Counted from the stretch's first letter, positions 25,706 through 36,073 are shown. The stretch is 64,000 nucleotides of DNA from Falsiroseomonas oleicola (GCF_019029495.1 NZ_JAERQM010000001.1:62001-126000); one strand, 5' to 3'. Notes: generated by a model not told the origin, from the letters alone. Translations and numbers: made by a program.

Positions 25706-27994
25706 CGGTGCATGGCTTTTCGGCCGCGACTTCAGCTTCATCTCCCGCAGCTCCGCCTGATCCTTCGCCGCATTGCGCAGGGCTGCATCCTGGCCCCAGC
25801 GATATTGCGGCGGGCAGGCGACATCACGCACGCCATATTGCGCGGCGGCATGCAGGGTGAAGAAGGGGTCCGTCAGATGCGGCCGCCCGAGCGCCACGAG
25901 GTCGGCGCGCCCGGCTGCCACGATGGTGTTCACCTGGTCGGCGGTGGTGATATTGCCCACGCACATCACGGCAACCCCCGCCTCGTTCCGGATCATATCC
26001 GCCCAGGGCAGCTGGAACATGCGGCCATAGACCGGGCTGGCATCGGCCACCGTCTGGCCGGTGGAGACATCCACCAGGTCGACGCCGGCGGCCGCGAAGG
26101 CGCGCGCGATCTCCAGGCTGTCCGCATCGGTGAGTCCACCTTCCGCCCAATCGGTGGCGGAGATTCGCACCGACATGGGCTTCTCCGCCGGCCAGACCGC
26201 GCGCAGCGCCGCGAAGACTTCCAGCGGATAGCGCAGGCGGTTCTCCAGGCTGCCGCCATAGTCATCGCTGCGCTGGTTGGTCAGCGGCGAGAGAAAACTC
26301 GCCAGCAGATAGCCATGGGCGCAGTGCAGCTCCAGCATGTCGAAGCCGCAGTCGAGGCCGCGCTGGGCGGCGGCGACGAATTCCGCCGTCACCGCCTCCA
26401 TCTCCGCCCGCGTCATTTCCCGCGGCACCTGGCTGTGGCGGTAATAGGGGATGGCGCTGGCGGAGATGATGGGCCAGGCACCGGCTTCCAGCGGCTGGTC
26501 CATGCCTTCCCACATCAGCTTGGTCGCACCCTTTCGCCCGGCATGGCCGAGTTGCAGGCAGACCTTGGCGGACGAGGTCGCGTGCACCAGGTCGACGATG
26601 CGCGTCCAGGCCTCCTGCTGCGCGTCGTTCCAGAGGCCGGCGCAGCCGGGCGTGATTCGCGATTCGGCGGAGATGCAGGTCATCTCGGTGAAGACCAGCC
26701 CGGCACCGCCCATGGCGCGGGCGCCGTAATGGGCGAGATGGAAGTCACCAGGCACGCCATTCACCGCCGAATACATGCACATGGGCGAGACGACGACGCG
26801 GTTCGCCACGGCCAGGTCGCGCAGCCGGAAGGGCTGGAACATCGGCGGCTTTTTCGGGTCGCCGCCCACCTCCTCCGCCACCGCGCGCTGCGTCTCGGCC
26901 ACGAAACTGGGCGCGCGCAGCGCCAGATTGTCCCAGGTGATCGCCTTGCTGCGCGTCATCACGCCGAAGGCGAAGCGCGTCGGCGAGAAATCCCAGAAGC
27001 GCTTCACATGCTCGAACCAGACGAGCGAGACATTGGCGGCATGCTGGGTCTTCTCCACATCCTCCCGCCGCCCCGTCTCGAAGGCATGCAAGGCGGAGGC
27101 GACGTCGCCATGGGCGAGGAAAGCCTGGTGCAGGGCGATGGAATCCTCCATGGCCAGCTTGGTGCCGGAACCGATGGAGAAATGCGCGCTGGCCTTGGCA
27201 TCGCCGAGCAGCACGAGGTTGCCGCGCACCCAGCGGGCGCATTTGATGGTCGGGAAGCGGCGCCACTGGCTGCGATTGGTGACCAGGCGGTGGCCCTGCA
27301 ATTCCTCGGCGAAGACGGTTTCGAGGAAGGCGGCGCTCTCCGCCTCATCCATGCTGTCCAGCCCGGCCTTGGAAAAAGTCTCGGGGTCCGTCTCCAGCAC
27401 CCAGGTGCTGGCGCCTGGCTCGTACTGGTAGCAATGGGCGATGAAGATGCCCTGCGGCGTTTCCTTGAAGAAGAAGGTGAAGGCGTCGAAGGGTCGCGTG
27501 CTGCCCATCCAGGCGAAGCGGTTCGGGCGGAGGTCGACCTCCGGCTGGAAATGTTCGGCGAAGCGTTCGCGGATGGGGGAGTTGATGCCGTCGGCGGCGA
27601 CGATCAGGTCGGCATCCGGGAAGTCCTCCGGCGTCGCCTCCCGCCGGAATTCCAGCTCCACACCCAGGGCGCGGGCGCGTTCGGCGAGCAGCATCAGCAG
27701 GGTGCGGCGCGAACAGCCGCAGAAGCCGTTGCCGCCGACGCGGTGTTCCTGGCCCTTGGCGACAATCGCGATGTCGTCCCAATAGGCGAAGCTTTCGGTG
27801 ATGGCGCGGTAGCTGGGTTCGTCCGCCTGCTGGAAGGCATCCAGCGTCGCGTCGCTGAACACCACGCCGAAGCCGAAGGTGTCCTCGGCCTGGTTCCGTT
27901 CCACCACGGTGATGCGCGATTGCGGGAAATCCCGCTTCATCAGGATCGCGAAATACAGGCCCGCCGGGCCTCCACCGATCACCGCGATGCGCAT
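25685..27994 (-). CDS. 2-aminobenzoyl-CoA monooxygenase/reductase-type bifunctional flavoenzyme
   Basis: 769 residues. N-terminal flavin monooxygenase part: [20 protein letters not shown], with FAD/substrate segment [24 protein letters not shown]. From about residue 390 an Old Yellow Enzyme barrel begins ([21 protein letters not shown]), with [21 protein letters not shown] and a C-terminal FMN region ([13 protein letters not shown]). This two-domain layout is that of 2-aminobenzoyl-CoA monooxygenase/reductase, often labelled bifunctional salicylyl-CoA 5-hydroxylase/oxidoreductase. It would hydroxylate and dearomatise the CoA-activated ring. Divergent from the catabolic operon, with two MarR-type sites between. 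Confidence 0.9.
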   Translation of the reverse strand: MRIAVIGGGPAGLYFAILMKRDFPQSRITVVERNQAEDTFGFGVVFSDATLDAFQQADEPSYRAITESFAYWDDIAIVAKGQEHRVGGNGFCGCSRRTLLMLLAERARALGVELEFRREATPEDFPDADLIVAADGINSPIRERFAEHFQPEVDLRPNRFAWMGSTRPFDAFTFFFKETPQGIFIAHCYQYEPGASTWVLETDPETFSKAGLDSMDEAESAAFLETVFAEELQGHRLVTNRSQWRRFPTIKCARWVRGNLVLLGDAKASAHFSIGSGTKLAMEDSIALHQAFLAHGDVASALHAFETGRREDVEKTQHAANVSLVWFEHVKRFWDFSPTRFAFGVMTRSKAITWDNLALRAPSFVAETQRAVAEEVGGDPKKPPMFQPFRLRDLAVANRVVVSPMCMYSAVNGVPGDFHLAHYGARAMGGAGLVFTEMTCISAESRITPGCAGLWNDAQQEAWTRIVDLVHATSSAKVCLQLGHAGRKGATKLMWEGMDQPLEAGAWPIISASAIPYYRHSQVPREMTRAEMEAVTAEFVAAAQRGLDCGFDMLELHCAHGYLLASFLSPLTNQRSDDYGGSLENRLRYPLEVFAALRAVWPAEKPMSVRISATDWAEGGLTDADSLEIARAFAAAGVDLVDVSTGQTVADASPVYGRMFQLPWADMIRNEAGVAVMCVGNITTADQVNTIVAAGRADLVALGRPHLTDPFFTLHAAAQYGVRDVACPPQYRWGQDAALRNAAKDQAELREMKLKSRPKSHAPLKRAAE

Positions 27995-28030
27995 CTGCGT
28001 CCCCCTGGGCCTCCCGGCCGCTTGCGCGAT

Positions 28031-28050
28031 ATAGTTTAGGCTTCAACTAT
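28031..28050. promoter_or_regulatory. MarR-type operator candidate, monooxygenase side
   Basis: ATAGTTTAGGCTTCAACTAT: six-base arms ATAGTT/AACTAT flank the core TTTAGGCTTCAA (28035-28046). It lies 37 bp upstream of the monooxygenase/reductase start and contains the same core as the importer copy and the SDR-operon copy. A partial copy, GGGGCTTCAACC, follows at 28052-28063. Confidence 0.7.
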
Positions 28051-28089
28051 TGGGGCTTCAACCGGATGTTGCACCCGGCCGCTGGAATG

Positions 28090-28106
28090 TTTTAGGCTTC
28101 AAGCAT
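28090..28106. promoter_or_regulatory. MarR-type operator candidate, SDR-operon side
   Basis: TTTTAGGCTTCAAGCAT, with the core at 28091-28102, ends 10 bp before the SDR start and abuts its Shine-Dalgarno (CGGAGGC). The 17 bases are the reverse complement of 19028-19044, the strongest repeat match of the set. Confidence 0.7.
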
Positions 28107-28116
28107 CGGAGGCGTG

Positions 28117-28851
28117 ATGCAGGCAGGGTCACTCCAGGGCAGGACGGCACTCGTCACCGGCGGCGGCAGCGGCATCGGGGCCGCCTGCGCCGCGGCGCTG
28201 ACGGCGGCCGGCGCAAGGGTGACGGTGCTGGGGCGGCGCGAGGCACCGTTGCGGGCGCAGGTCATGGCCGGCACGGCGGCGGATGCGATCGTGGCCGACA
28301 TCAACGCCTTGCCCACCCTGCCCCATTTCGACCTGCTGGTGCATGCCGCCGGCGTGGCGGAAAGCGCGCCCTTCCTGAAATCCGATGTCGCGTTGTTCGA
28401 GCGGTTATGGCGCGTCAATGTGCTGGGCGCGGTCGCGGTGACGCAGGCGGTGCTGCCGGGCATGCTTTCCCAGGGCTTCGGGCGGGTGGTGATGATCGCC
28501 TCCACCGCCGCGCTGAAGGGCTACCCCTATGTCACGGCCTATGCGGCCTCCAAGCACGGGATGCTCGGCCTGGTGCGGTCCCTGGCGCAGGAGGTGGCGG
28601 CCAAGGGCCTCACCGTGAACGCGATCTGCCCCGGCTTCACCGAGACCGATATCGTCGCGGACAGCATCGCCCGCATCATGGACAAGACCGGCCGCGATGA
28701 GGCTGCCGCCCGCACCGAACTCGCCAGGCACAATCCGCAGCGCCGCCTTGTGCAGCCAAGCGAGGTCGCGGCCGCCGTGCTGGCATTGTGCGGGCCGGCG
28801 AGCGGCGCCATCAACGGCCAGGCCATCGCGGTGGATGGGGGCGAGACATGA
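28117..28851 (+). CDS. Short-chain dehydrogenase/reductase
   Basis: 244-residue SDR. ATG 28117, following GGAGGC and just downstream of an operator copy. Cofactor motif ALVTGGGSGIG near residue 11; catalytic Tyr and Lys in YAASKHG with the Ser in MIASTAA; NAICPGFTETDIV is the usual C-terminal motif. Likely a 3-hydroxyacyl-CoA-type dehydrogenase step after ring hydroxylation, by context. First gene of a seven-gene operon; its stop overlaps the MarR start. Confidence 0.9.
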   Translation: MQAGSLQGRTALVTGGGSGIGAACAAALTAAGARVTVLGRREAPLRAQVMAGTAADAIVADINALPTLPHFDLLVHAAGVAESAPFLKSDVALFERLWRVNVLGAVAVTQAVLPGMLSQGFGRVVMIASTAALKGYPYVTAYAASKHGMLGLVRSLAQEVAAKGLTVNAICPGFTETDIVADSIARIMDKTGRDEAAARTELARHNPQRRLVQPSEVAAAVLALCGPASGAINGQAIAVDGGET

Positions 28852-29345
28852 CGGTGGATGCCGAAACCGCCCTCGCCCACGCGCCCCCCGGCCACAAGGA
28901 CGAACTGCGCCTCTGGCTGCGGCTGCTGACCTGCACCACCTTGATCGAAGGCGAAATCCGCAGCCGGCTGCGGCGCGATTTCGACACCACCTTGCCCCGC
29001 TTCGACCTGCTGGCGGCGCTGGACCGCGCACCCGAAGGGCTGACACTCGGCGATGTGTCGCGCCGGATGATGGTCAGCAACGGCAATGTCACCGGCCTCG
29101 CCGCGCGGCTGGAGGTGGAGGGGCTGGTGGAACGCCGCGCCCGCCCCGGCGATCGCCGCGCGCAATTGCTGCGCCTGACAGCAAAGGGCCGCCGCGAATT
29201 CGCCCGCCAATCCGCCGCCCATGAGGGCTGGATCGCGGAACTTCTCGCGGGCGTGACCGCGGTGGAGCGCGGCGCGCTGTTCCGCCTGCTCGGCCACACC
29301 AAAATCTCGGTCCGCAACGCCCTGCCGCCGGAGCCCAGCGCATGA
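28848..29345 (+). CDS. MarR-family transcriptional regulator
   Basis: 165 residues from ATG 28848, overlapping the SDR stop by 4 bp. Winged-helix core: [50 protein letters not shown]. MarR members inside aromatic-acid CoA gene clusters usually repress the cluster and are released by a CoA thioester. The repeated TTTAGGCTTCAA sites around 28.03-28.11 kb and 19.03 kb are the obvious candidate binding sites. It overlaps the enoyl-CoA hydratase start. Confidence 0.92.
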   Translation: MTVDAETALAHAPPGHKDELRLWLRLLTCTTLIEGEIRSRLRRDFDTTLPRFDLLAALDRAPEGLTLGDVSRRMMVSNGNVTGLAARLEVEGLVERRARPGDRRAQLLRLTAKGRREFARQSAAHEGWIAELLAGVTAVERGALFRLLGHTKISVRNALPPEPSA

Positions 29346-30169
29346 TCCACGCCATTTCCGGCCCCCTCGCCGCCTACACCGCGCAGCATGTGAAGCTGGA
29401 GGTGGCGGGCCATGTCGCGACACTCACGCTGAACCGGCCGGAGCGCAAGAACCCGCTGACCTTCGACAGCTATGCGGAGCTGACGGCGATCTTTCGCGCC
29501 GCCGTGCATGACGATGCGGTGCGCGCCTTCGTCGTCACCGGTGCGGGCGGCAATTTCTGCTCGGGCGGCGATGTGCACGAGATCATCGGTCCGTTGCTGG
29601 ACCGCGACACCAAGGGGCTGATGGCCTTCACGGCAATGACCGGCGACCTGGTGAAGGCGATGCGCGCCTGCCCGCAGCCGATCGTCGCGGCGGTGGACGG
29701 CATCTGCGCCGGCGCCGGCGCCATCATCGCCATGGCGTCGGACCTCCGGCTTGGCACCACGCGGACCAAGGTTGCCTTCCTGTTCAACCGCGTCGGCCTC
29801 GCCGGCTGCGACATGGGCGCCTGCGCCATCCTGCCGCGCATCATCGGCCAGGGGCGCGCGAGCGAGCTGCTGTATCTCGGCCGCTCGCTCGGCGGGGATG
29901 AAGGACTGGCCTGGGGATTCTTCAATGCGCTGCATGCGCCGGACGGCGTGCTGGATGCGGCGGCGGAGATGGCGCGCGGCATCGCGGAAGGTCCGGCCTT
30001 CGCCCATGCCATGACGAAGCGCATGCTCGCCATGGAATGGGCCATGTCCATCGAACAGGCGATCGAGGCCGAGGCGGTGGCCCAGGCGCTGTGCATGACC
30101 ACGCAGGATTTCCGGCGCGCCTTCGATGCCTTCGTGGCGAAGCAGCGCCCGGTGTTCAAGGGCGACTGA
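29342..30169 (+). CDS. Enoyl-CoA hydratase/isomerase family protein
   Basis: 275-residue crotonase. Oxyanion-hole segments [15 protein letters not shown] and [18 protein letters not shown] are present. The C-terminal part ([24 protein letters not shown]) is the style seen in catabolic crotonases. In this cluster it would hydrate or open the dearomatised ring CoA intermediate. It overlaps MarR by 4 bp and the acyl-CoA dehydrogenase start by one base. Confidence 0.92.
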   Translation: MIHAISGPLAAYTAQHVKLEVAGHVATLTLNRPERKNPLTFDSYAELTAIFRAAVHDDAVRAFVVTGAGGNFCSGGDVHEIIGPLLDRDTKGLMAFTAMTGDLVKAMRACPQPIVAAVDGICAGAGAIIAMASDLRLGTTRTKVAFLFNRVGLAGCDMGACAILPRIIGQGRASELLYLGRSLGGDEGLAWGFFNALHAPDGVLDAAAEMARGIAEGPAFAHAMTKRMLAMEWAMSIEQAIEAEAVAQALCMTTQDFRRAFDAFVAKQRPVFKGD

Positions 30170-31356
30170 TGGCCGACCAATCCTTCCTCGACTGGCCCTT
30201 CTTCGAACCGCGCCACCGCGACTGGGCGGCGGAGGTGGAGGCCTGGGCGGCGCAGCATGCCGAGGCGCTGTCGGATGAGCACGACGCCGATGCAAGCGTC
30301 ATCCGACTGGCGCGCGGCATGGGCGATGCCGGGTTGTTGCGCGTGCCCTGCCCCGCCGATGGCGTGCTGGATGTGCGGTCGCTGTGCATCGCACGCGACA
30401 TCCTGGCGCGGCACAGCGGCCTCGCGGATTTCGCCTTCGCCATGCAGGGCCTGGGCACCGGCCCTGTCACGCTGTTCGGCAATGCGGCGCAGCGGGAGCG
30501 CGTGCTGCCCGACGCCCGTGCCGGCACCGCGCTCGCCGCCTTCGCTTTGAGCGAACCGGAAGCTGGCAGCGACGTCTCGGCCTTGGCGCTGACCGCGACG
30601 CCGGATGGAAACGGCCATTACCGGCTGAACGGGGAAAAGACCTGGATCAGCAATGGCGGGATTGCGGCCACCTACATTGTCTTCGCCCGCACCGGCGAGG
30701 CGCCCGGCGCCAAGGGGCTTTCCGCCTTTCTCGTGCCGGCCGACGCGCCCGGTCTGACCGTCGCGGAACGTATCGAGGTGACGGCGCCGCACCCCCTCGC
30801 CCGCCTGTATTTCGCCGATGTCCGCGTGTCCGCCGAGGACCTCCTGGGAAAACCCGGCGAAGGCTTCAAGGTGGCGATGTCCACCCTCGACGTCTTCCGC
30901 GCCACCGTCGGCGCCGCGGCTCTCGGCTTCGCCCGCCGCGCGCTCGACATGACGGTGGAGCACGCGGCGTCCCGAAGAATCTTTGGCGGCACGCTGTTCG
31001 ACCAGCAGATGTCGCAGGCCGCCATCGCGGACAGCGCGACGGATGTCGAGGCCTCCGCCTTGCTGGTCTATCGTGCCGCCTGGCTGAAGGATTCCGGCAC
31101 ACCGCGCGTGACCCGCGAAGCCTCCATGGCCAAGCTGCACGCCACCGAAGCCGCGCAGCGCTGCGCCGACCGCAATGTGCAGATCCATGGCGGGCTCGGC
31201 GTCACCAAGGGCCACAAGGCCGAAGAACTGTACCGGGAGGTCCGGGCGCTGCGCGTTTATGAGGGCGCCTCCGAGATTCAGCGCGTGGTCATTGCGCGTA
31301 TGGAGCGGGAGCGACTGGACAAAAAGCCACGCCAGCTTCGCACGTCACTCGGATAG
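30169..31356 (+). CDS. Acyl-CoA dehydrogenase
   Basis: 395-residue FAD acyl-CoA dehydrogenase. ATG 30169 overlaps the hydratase stop. Motifs [16 protein letters not shown] and TWISNGGIA bind FAD and substrate; the C-terminus [37 protein letters not shown] holds the catalytic-Glu region YEGASEIQ. Role: beta-oxidation-like desaturation of the ring-derived acyl-CoA, inferred from context. Confidence 0.93.
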   Translation: MADQSFLDWPFFEPRHRDWAAEVEAWAAQHAEALSDEHDADASVIRLARGMGDAGLLRVPCPADGVLDVRSLCIARDILARHSGLADFAFAMQGLGTGPVTLFGNAAQRERVLPDARAGTALAAFALSEPEAGSDVSALALTATPDGNGHYRLNGEKTWISNGGIAATYIVFARTGEAPGAKGLSAFLVPADAPGLTVAERIEVTAPHPLARLYFADVRVSAEDLLGKPGEGFKVAMSTLDVFRATVGAAALGFARRALDMTVEHAASRRIFGGTLFDQQMSQAAIADSATDVEASALLVYRAAWLKDSGTPRVTREASMAKLHATEAAQRCADRNVQIHGGLGVTKGHKAEELYREVRALRVYEGASEIQRVVIARMERERLDKKPRQLRTSLG

Positions 31357-31372
31357 AACGAGGATGGACGAA

Positions 31373-32968
31373 ATGCTCGACAGCTTCTGCCGCGACCGGC
31401 TTCCACCGCCGGACCAGTGGCCGGAATTCCTGCTGGACCGGCCGGAGTTCCAATATCCGCCACGCTTCAACTGCGCCGTGGAGCTGCTGGACCGCAATAT
31501 CGAACGCGGGCGTGGCGACCATCCGGCCCTAATCACGCCGGCCGAGACGCTGACCTACGCGCAGCTCGCCGATCGCGTTGATCGCATCGCCCGCGTGCTG
31601 GTCGAGCGTCTCGGCATGGTGCCCGGCAACCGCGTGCTGCTGCGCAGTTCCAACAATGCCTGGATGGTCGCCGCCTACTTCGCCGTGCTGAAGGCGGGCG
31701 GCGTGGTGGTCGCCTCCATGCCACTGCTGCGCGCCAAGGAACTCGGGCAGATGCTGCGCAAGGCGCGCATCACGCATGCGCTCTGCGATACGCGGCTGGC
31801 CGAGGAACTGCGCAAGGCGGATGGCCCGGACCTCGTCCACCTCGTCACCTGGGGCGATGGCATGCTGGAGGCGATGGTCGCGGAAGCCGCGCCCGGCTTC
31901 CCCGCTTATGACACCGCCGCCGAGGACATCTGCCTCATCGGCTTCACCAGCGGCTCCACCGGGGAACCGAAGGGCACGCTGCATTTCCACCGCGACATGC
32001 TGGCGATCTGCGATGGCTACGCCATGCAGGTGTTGCGGCCGGAGCCGAGCGACATCTTCATCGGCTCCCCGCCTCTGGCCTTCACCTTCGGTCTCGGCGG
32101 GCTGGTGCTGTTCCCCTTCCGCGTCGGCGCCACCGCCGTGCTGCTGGAACGCGCACCGCCGGAGGATCTGCCCGCCGCCATCGCGCACCATCGCGCCACC
32201 GTCTGCTTCACCGCCCCCACCGCCTGGCGCGTCATGGCCGGCCTGGCCCCGCAGCATGACCTTTCCAGCCTGCGCAAATGCGTCTCGGCCGGCGAGACCT
32301 TGCCGAAGCCGGTCTTCGACGCCTGGCTAGCGGCGACAGGCCGCAAGCTGATGGACGGCATCGGCGCCACCGAGATGCTGCATATTTTCATCAGCGCGAC
32401 GGAAGACCAAATCGTCCCCGGCGCCACCGGCCTGCCCGTGCCCGGATACATCGCGAAGGTGGTAGACGACCAGGGCGCGGAAGTCCCGCGCGGCGCGCCC
32501 GGGCGCCTCGCCGTGAAGGGGCCGACCGGCTGCCGCTATCTCGACGATCCGCGCCAGGCGCAGTACGTGCAGAACGGCTGGAACATCACCGGTGACACCT
32601 ACATCCAGGATGCGGATGGCTATTTCTGGTATCAGGCACGGAACGACGACATGATCGTCTCCGCCGGCTACAATATCGCGGGGCCGGAGGTGGAGGCGGC
32701 GCTGCTCGCGCATCCCGCCGTCGCCGAATGCGGCGTGGTCGCCGCGCCGGATGCCGAACGTGGCATGGTGGTGCGCGCCTATGTCGTGCCGAAGCCGGGC
32801 ATCGCCGCCGATGCCGCGCTCACCAAGGCGTTGCAGGACCATGTGAAGGCCGAGATCGCGCCCTACAAATATCCGCGCAGCGTGGTCTTCGTCGAGAACC
32901 TGCCGCGCACCGAAACCGGCAAGCTGCAACGCTTTGCCCTGCGCCAACAAGCGGAGTCCGGCGGATGA
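31373..32968 (+). CDS. Benzoate-CoA ligase family protein, likely 2-aminobenzoate-CoA ligase
   Basis: 531-residue ANL-family ligase. ATG 31373 has an AGG 9 bp upstream; ATG 31364 directly abuts that AGG and is less likely. AMP-binding loop GFTSGSTGEPKGTLHFHRD, then DGIGATEML, the hinge region GYFWYQARNDDMIVSAGYNIAGPEVE and the catalytic Lys in PRTETGKLQRF. The first 60 residues match the aryl-CoA ligase style. It activates the aryl acid with ATP and CoA, the entry step. Aminobenzoate specificity is inferred from the co-clustered monooxygenase/reductase. Confidence 0.9.
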   Translation: MLDSFCRDRLPPPDQWPEFLLDRPEFQYPPRFNCAVELLDRNIERGRGDHPALITPAETLTYAQLADRVDRIARVLVERLGMVPGNRVLLRSSNNAWMVAAYFAVLKAGGVVVASMPLLRAKELGQMLRKARITHALCDTRLAEELRKADGPDLVHLVTWGDGMLEAMVAEAAPGFPAYDTAAEDICLIGFTSGSTGEPKGTLHFHRDMLAICDGYAMQVLRPEPSDIFIGSPPLAFTFGLGGLVLFPFRVGATAVLLERAPPEDLPAAIAHHRATVCFTAPTAWRVMAGLAPQHDLSSLRKCVSAGETLPKPVFDAWLAATGRKLMDGIGATEMLHIFISATEDQIVPGATGLPVPGYIAKVVDDQGAEVPRGAPGRLAVKGPTGCRYLDDPRQAQYVQNGWNITGDTYIQDADGYFWYQARNDDMIVSAGYNIAGPEVEAALLAHPAVAECGVVAAPDAERGMVVRAYVVPKPGIAADAALTKALQDHVKAEIAPYKYPRSVVFVENLPRTETGKLQRFALRQQAESGG

Positions 32969-33423
32969 GCCGTCCCACCCCCCTGCCCTTCTCCGCCCTG
33001 CCCGCCGCGGCCTTCCACGCCACCCAGCGCGTGCGCTTCGGCGATTGCGACCCGGCCGGCATCGTCTTCTTCCCGACCTGGTTCGCCATGGCCAATGGCG
33101 CCATCGAGGACTTCTTCGAGTCCGAACTCGTCATCGACTTCCACGCGCTGCACGCCACCCGCCGCATCGGCACCGGCTTCGCCCATGCGGAAGCCGATTT
33201 CTTCGCCCCCGGCCTGATGGGCGACCGCGTGACGCTGACGCCGCTGCTGGCGCGCATCGGCGGCGCCTCCTACAGCATCACCATGCATGTGCATCGCGGG
33301 GAGGAGGAGTTGCTGCGCATGCACCTCGTCACCGCGACCACCGATCTCGATGCCCGCCGCGCCGTGCCGATCCCCGGCGACCTGCGCGCAGCGCTGGCCG
33401 CCTATCAGGGGCGCTGCGCATGA
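32965..33423 (+). CDS. Hotdog-fold acyl-CoA thioesterase (4-hydroxybenzoyl-CoA thioesterase-like)
   Basis: 152 residues; ATG 32965 overlaps the ligase stop by 4 bp. The signature RFGDCDPAGIVFFPTWFAMANGAIEDFFE contains the catalytic Asp and helix of the 4HBT family. In aromatic CoA pathways such enzymes release CoA from dead-end thioesters. It overlaps the RidA-like gene by 4 bp. Confidence 0.9.
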   Translation: MSRPTPLPFSALPAAAFHATQRVRFGDCDPAGIVFFPTWFAMANGAIEDFFESELVIDFHALHATRRIGTGFAHAEADFFAPGLMGDRVTLTPLLARIGGASYSITMHVHRGEEELLRMHLVTATTDLDARRAVPIPGDLRAALAAYQGRCA

Positions 33424-33824
33424 GCCAGTCGCAGCTGACCGCCCTGCAGCCGCCCGGCTGGCCCGCCCCGCGCGGCTATTCCAACGGCATGATGGGGCGC
33501 GGCCGCATCGTGCTCGTGGGCGGGCAGATCGGCTGGGATGCCCAGGGCGTCTTCGCCGAGGGCTTCGTCGGCCAGGTGCGGCAGGCGCTGGCCAATATCC
33601 TCGCCGTGTTGAAGGAAGCCGGCGCCGGGCCGGAGCATATCGGGCGGCTCACCTGGTATGTGGTGGACATCGCCGAATACCGCGCCAGCCTCGCAGCCCT
33701 CGGCCCCGCCTATCGCGCCGTGATGGGCCGCAACTTCCCGGCCATGGCGCTGGTGCAAGTGGTGGCGCTGGTCGAGGCCGAGGCGCGCGTCGAGATCGAG
33801 GCCACCGCCATCCTGCCGGAATGA
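33420..33824 (+). CDS. RidA family protein
   Basis: 134-residue YjgF/YER057c/UK114 (RidA) protein, with IVLVGGQIGWDAQG and the C-terminal FPAMALVQVVALVEAEARVEIEATAIL, including the Arg before VEIEA. RidA enzymes hydrolyse reactive enamine/imine intermediates to ketones and ammonia. This fits a pathway in which an amino group must leave a non-aromatic CoA intermediate, and supports the aminobenzoate assignment. Last gene of the operon. Confidence 0.9.
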   Translation: MSQSQLTALQPPGWPAPRGYSNGMMGRGRIVLVGGQIGWDAQGVFAEGFVGQVRQALANILAVLKEAGAGPEHIGRLTWYVVDIAEYRASLAALGPAYRAVMGRNFPAMALVQVVALVEAEARVEIEATAILPE

Positions 33825-33825
33825 C

Positions 33826-34443
33826 TCAGTAGAGGTTCGCCGCCAGCCGCGCCGGCCCCTGCGCATCATAGCTATCGCCATCGAAGGCGCCGGCGGTGGC
33901 GGATTTCAGGAACTGGCCAGCGGTCGGCACCCCGGCCGGGCGCGGCGTGGCGCCCCAGAGGCCGGAGCGCATCAAGGCGCGGGCGCATTGGAAATACACC
34001 TCCTCGACGCGGATGCGCAGCACCGTCGCCGGTTCCTTGCCCTGCTCCGCCAGCGCGGCGCGCAAGACGGGGTCGGTGGTGATGCTGGCCCGGCCGGCGA
34101 CGCGCAGGGTCTCCCCCACGCCGGGGATCAGGAACAGCAGCGCCACCTGCGGATCGGCGATGATGTCGCGCAGCGCGTCCAGCCGGTTGTTGCCGCGCCG
34201 GTCGGGCAGCGCGACCTCCGTGCCCGACAGCACGCGGACGAAGCCCGGCGCGTCGCCGCGCGGTGTGCCGTGCACGGCGCCATCGGCGCCGCGGGTGGAC
34301 AGGATGCAGAAGGGGCTGCGCGCGATGAAGTCGCGGCTCGGCACGTCGATGTCGCGCCGCACCTTCAGCACGGAATTGGTGTTCACCTCGCCATACAGCG
34401 CTTCCAGCGCCGTAAGGCTCGTCACCGCATGCGGGTCCTGCAT
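33826..34443 (-). CDS. Pyridoxamine-5'-phosphate-oxidase-like FMN flavoprotein
   Basis: 205 residues from ATG 34443; the in-frame extension to 34530 overlaps the neighbouring gene and was dropped. Split-barrel FMN fold: SRDFIARSPFCILSTRGADGAVHGTPRGDAPGFVRV and a conserved RRGNNRLDALRDIIADPQVALLFLIPG block, typical of the large PPOX-type group related to MSMEG_1061. Substrate unknown. It lies 13 bp behind the TPP enzyme gene and may share its transcript; it ends 2 bp from the RidA stop, convergent. Confidence 0.88.
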   Translation of the reverse strand: MQDPHAVTSLTALEALYGEVNTNSVLKVRRDIDVPSRDFIARSPFCILSTRGADGAVHGTPRGDAPGFVRVLSGTEVALPDRRGNNRLDALRDIIADPQVALLFLIPGVGETLRVAGRASITTDPVLRAALAEQGKEPATVLRIRVEEVYFQCARALMRSGLWGATPRPAGVPTAGQFLKSATAGAFDGDSYDAQGPARLAANLY

Positions 34444-34456
34444 CGCCCTCAGTCTC

Positions 34457-36073
34457 CTATGCGCGGCGCAGCGTCGGCGCCGGCTGGCCATCCAGCACCA
34501 CATTGACCACGGCCGGGCGGCCACTGGCAAAGGCGCGCGACAGCGCCGGCGCCAGCTCGGCGGCCTGGGTCACAGTCTCCCCATGCCCGCCCAGCGCCGT
34601 GGCGATCAGGTCGTAGCGCGTGCCGGGGGCGAGTTCGCAGCCATGGGCGCGGTTGGCGCCATAGTCACGGATCTGGATCTGGTGCTCGGCATTCCAACGG
34701 CTGTCATTGCCGACCACGGCGACGAAGGGCAGGCCGTGGCGGGCGGCGGTGTCCAGCTCCGCCATGTGGAAGCCGAAGCTGCCATCGCCCATCAGCGCGA
34801 GCGTGGGCCGCGCCAGGGCGGCGCGGGCGCCGATGGCGAAGGGAATGCCGACGCCGATCGCCCCGGCCACGCCGTTCACGATGCGCGTTTCCGCCCGCAC
34901 CATGGCCATGCCCCATTGGCCGATCTCGCCGCCGTCGCAGACGAAAGTGGCGCCATGTTCCGCCACCGCCGCATTCACCGCATGACCCAACGTGGCGGAG
35001 CGGATCGGCCCCGCCGGCGCGCCGGCCAGCGCGGCCCAGTCCGCCGGGCGCCAGTCCACCGCCTGCCGCACCCGGTCCGCCCAGCCGGTCTGCGCCGCGA
35101 CGGGCCGCATGACCCCGGCCAGCGCCGCGACCGAGTCCATCGCGTCTGCCACGGCCGCGAAGACCAGCCGGTCGCAGACCAGCCGCTGCGCCCGGGCGAC
35201 GATATCGCCCTCCGGCTCCAGCACGATCCAGCGGCAGGTGGCCGGCGCGGCGCGGCCGAATTTCAGGGTGAAGTCGAGCGGCTTGCCGAGCAGCACGATC
35301 AGATCGGCCTCCGCCAGCACCTCCGGGAAGGCACCCAGCGAGGGGTCCGCCAGGCCACGCGGGGATTGCATCGGCACCACCGGCAGCCCGCTCGCCGCCG
35401 CCAGGGCGGCCTGCGCCACGAAGCCGGAGGGCGTGCAGAGGGCGGGCGGCGCGATCAGCAGCGGCCGCGCCGCCGCCGCCACCGCCTGGGCCACCAGCAG
35501 CGTGGAACCAGCGCCGAGCGGCATCGGGCGGCGGGCGAAGGCCGCGGTCACCGGGACATCGGCGGCCTCGACCTCCGCCTCCAGCACATCGGTGGGCAGG
35601 CTGACATGCACCGGGCCGGGACGGCCGCCGAGCGCGGTGGCGAAGGCGCGCGCCATGTCGCCAGCCAGGCCCTGGGCCGTCTGCGCGGTCCAGGACGCCT
35701 TGCTGATCGGTGCGGCGAGCGCCGCCTGCGGCACTTCCTGGAAGGCGCCATTGCCGAGGTCGGCCAGCGGCGCATGGCCCGAGAGCAGCAGCACCGGCAC
35801 CTCCCCCGCCAGGGCGGAACACAGCGCGGCGGTGGCATTGGCATGGCCCTGCCCGCCGGTCACCAGCGCGACGCCGACCTGGCCGGTCAGCCGGGCATAG
35901 GCATCGGCCATATGCACCGCCGCGGCTTCCTGGCGGGTATGGACGATCTCGATGCCGGAGCCGACCAGGGCGTCGAACACCTCCATGATATGGTTGCCGG
36001 ACAGGGTGAAGATCCGCGTCACCCCGGCGGCCTTGAGCCCCCGCACCAGAACATCCGCACCGCGCAACGCCAT
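34457..36073 (-). CDS. Thiamine-pyrophosphate enzyme, acetolactate-synthase-like
   Basis: 538 residues from ATG 36073. Pyrimidine-binding domain with the activating Glu49 in HTRQEAAAVHMADAYARLTG; a central DHS-like domain; the pyrophosphate domain carries GDGSFGFHMAELDTAARHG and a following Asn in VVGNDSRWN. This is the acetolactate synthase/benzoylformate decarboxylase/oxalyl-CoA decarboxylase superfamily, without a nearby small regulatory subunit, so a catabolic decarboxylase or lyase is more likely than branched-chain biosynthesis. Exact substrate unknown. Confidence 0.88.
   Translation of the reverse strand: MALRGADVLVRGLKAAGVTRIFTLSGNHIMEVFDALVGSGIEIVHTRQEAAAVHMADAYARLTGQVGVALVTGGQGHANATAALCSALAGEVPVLLLSGHAPLADLGNGAFQEVPQAALAAPISKASWTAQTAQGLAGDMARAFATALGGRPGPVHVSLPTDVLEAEVEAADVPVTAAFARRPMPLGAGSTLLVAQAVAAAARPLLIAPPALCTPSGFVAQAALAAASGLPVVPMQSPRGLADPSLGAFPEVLAEADLIVLLGKPLDFTLKFGRAAPATCRWIVLEPEGDIVARAQRLVCDRLVFAAVADAMDSVAALAGVMRPVAAQTGWADRVRQAVDWRPADWAALAGAPAGPIRSATLGHAVNAAVAEHGATFVCDGGEIGQWGMAMVRAETRIVNGVAGAIGVGIPFAIGARAALARPTLALMGDGSFGFHMAELDTAARHGLPFVAVVGNDSRWNAEHQIQIRDYGANRAHGCELAPGTRYDLIATALGGHGETVTQAAELAPALSRAFASGRPAVVNVVLDGQPAPTLRRA

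Noticed and set aside
25712-28039. 775-codon plus-strand frame opposite the monooxygenase/reductase
   Set aside because: Antisense shadow with Arg/His/Gln bias; FAD and OYE motifs lie on the minus strand.
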